From Flammeovirgaceae bacterium UBA2786 (GTDB taxonomy: Bacteria; Bacteroidota; Bacteroidia; Cytophagales; Cyclobacteriaceae), in contig DEIA01000079.1 of assembly GCA_002352225.1 (NCBI GenBank), positions 89,208-101,359 on the forward strand: 12,152 bases of DNA, given 5' to 3'. How positions within the stretch are numbered: position 1 is the stretch's first letter; each line of letters opens with the position of its first letter. This document shows, in pieces, positions 12,126 through 12,152 of this stretch. Made by a program: the position numbers and the translations under genes. A model generated the notes under the pieces. That model had not been told where the DNA came from. It worked only from the letters and a program-made list of their open reading frames with translations, and made no database searches.

Positions 12126-12152
12126 CCGCTAACTCCTAAATATACGCGTATT
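12126..12152 (-). repeat. Start of a second short attC-like site, cut by the window edge
   Basis: The last 27 bases are identical to 5324-5350, covering the CCGCTAAC core and half of the ATATACGC hairpin of site 5. The core plus one flanking base (ACCGCTAAC) is the exact complement of the right core of site 9, at the other end of the RNase H cassette. The cassette array therefore continues beyond the window. Confidence 0.65.

Noticed and set aside
1201..12152. CRISPR array or insertion-sequence ends as explanation of the repeats
   Set aside because: Units between repeats are whole genes of different length, repeats are variable palindromes, and no cas or transposase gene is present.

Overview
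The window looks like accessory DNA from a Bacteroidota chromosome, perhaps a Chitinophagaceae or Cytophagales relative. The support is AT-rich DNA, a TAnnTTTG-type -7 element before the TetR gene, little Shine-Dalgarno signal before the genes, Bacteroidota-style lipoprotein signals, and an RNase H domain ending in the ADYGRK motif of the viroplasmin-linked RNase H family. Every gene I accept is on the minus strand, so transcription runs from high to low coordinates.

Left edge (1-1020): the start of a TolC-family outer-membrane efflux gene lies downstream of a TetR-family regulator gene. Each has a palindromic AATCA-nn-TGATT site in front of it, which suggests a self-regulated efflux locus.

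Main region (about 1200-12152 and beyond the right edge): a series of one-gene, or in one case two-gene, units separated by imperfect palindromes that are mostly 119-168 bp. Each palindrome starts and ends with a core like CCGCTAAC / GTTAGCGG, has paired inner boxes and a variable centre. This is the architecture of integron attC sites. The strongest evidence is covariation. The core at the 3' end of each cassette is complementary to the core at the 5' end of the same cassette, across the gene, often over 9-13 bases, and in several cases better than the two cores within one palindrome match each other. That is expected if cassettes excise as circles by recombination inside the GTT core. From upstream to downstream the cargo is: a protein with two RNase H domains, a four-helix membrane protein, an outer-membrane beta-barrel-like protein, a pair of membrane methyltransferase-like proteins, an NTF2-like protein, an alkylmercury-lyase-like protein, two alpha/beta hydrolases (one with an out-of-frame lipoprotein signal), and a PHB-depolymerase-like lipoprotein esterase. 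No integrase is visible. With this polarity it would lie beyond the right edge, or the array may lack one (a CALIN).

The array is interrupted at 5424-6866 by an M20 amidohydrolase gene that is visibly richer in G+C. Its flanking cores do not match each other, so it is probably resident chromosomal DNA or an eroded junction rather than a cassette. A different, short (54 bp) attC-like element with an ATATACGC hairpin lies beside it at 5324-5377, and the same element begins again at the right edge (12126). The genes do not form a pathway. They look like a library of unrelated accessory functions held together by the recombination sites.
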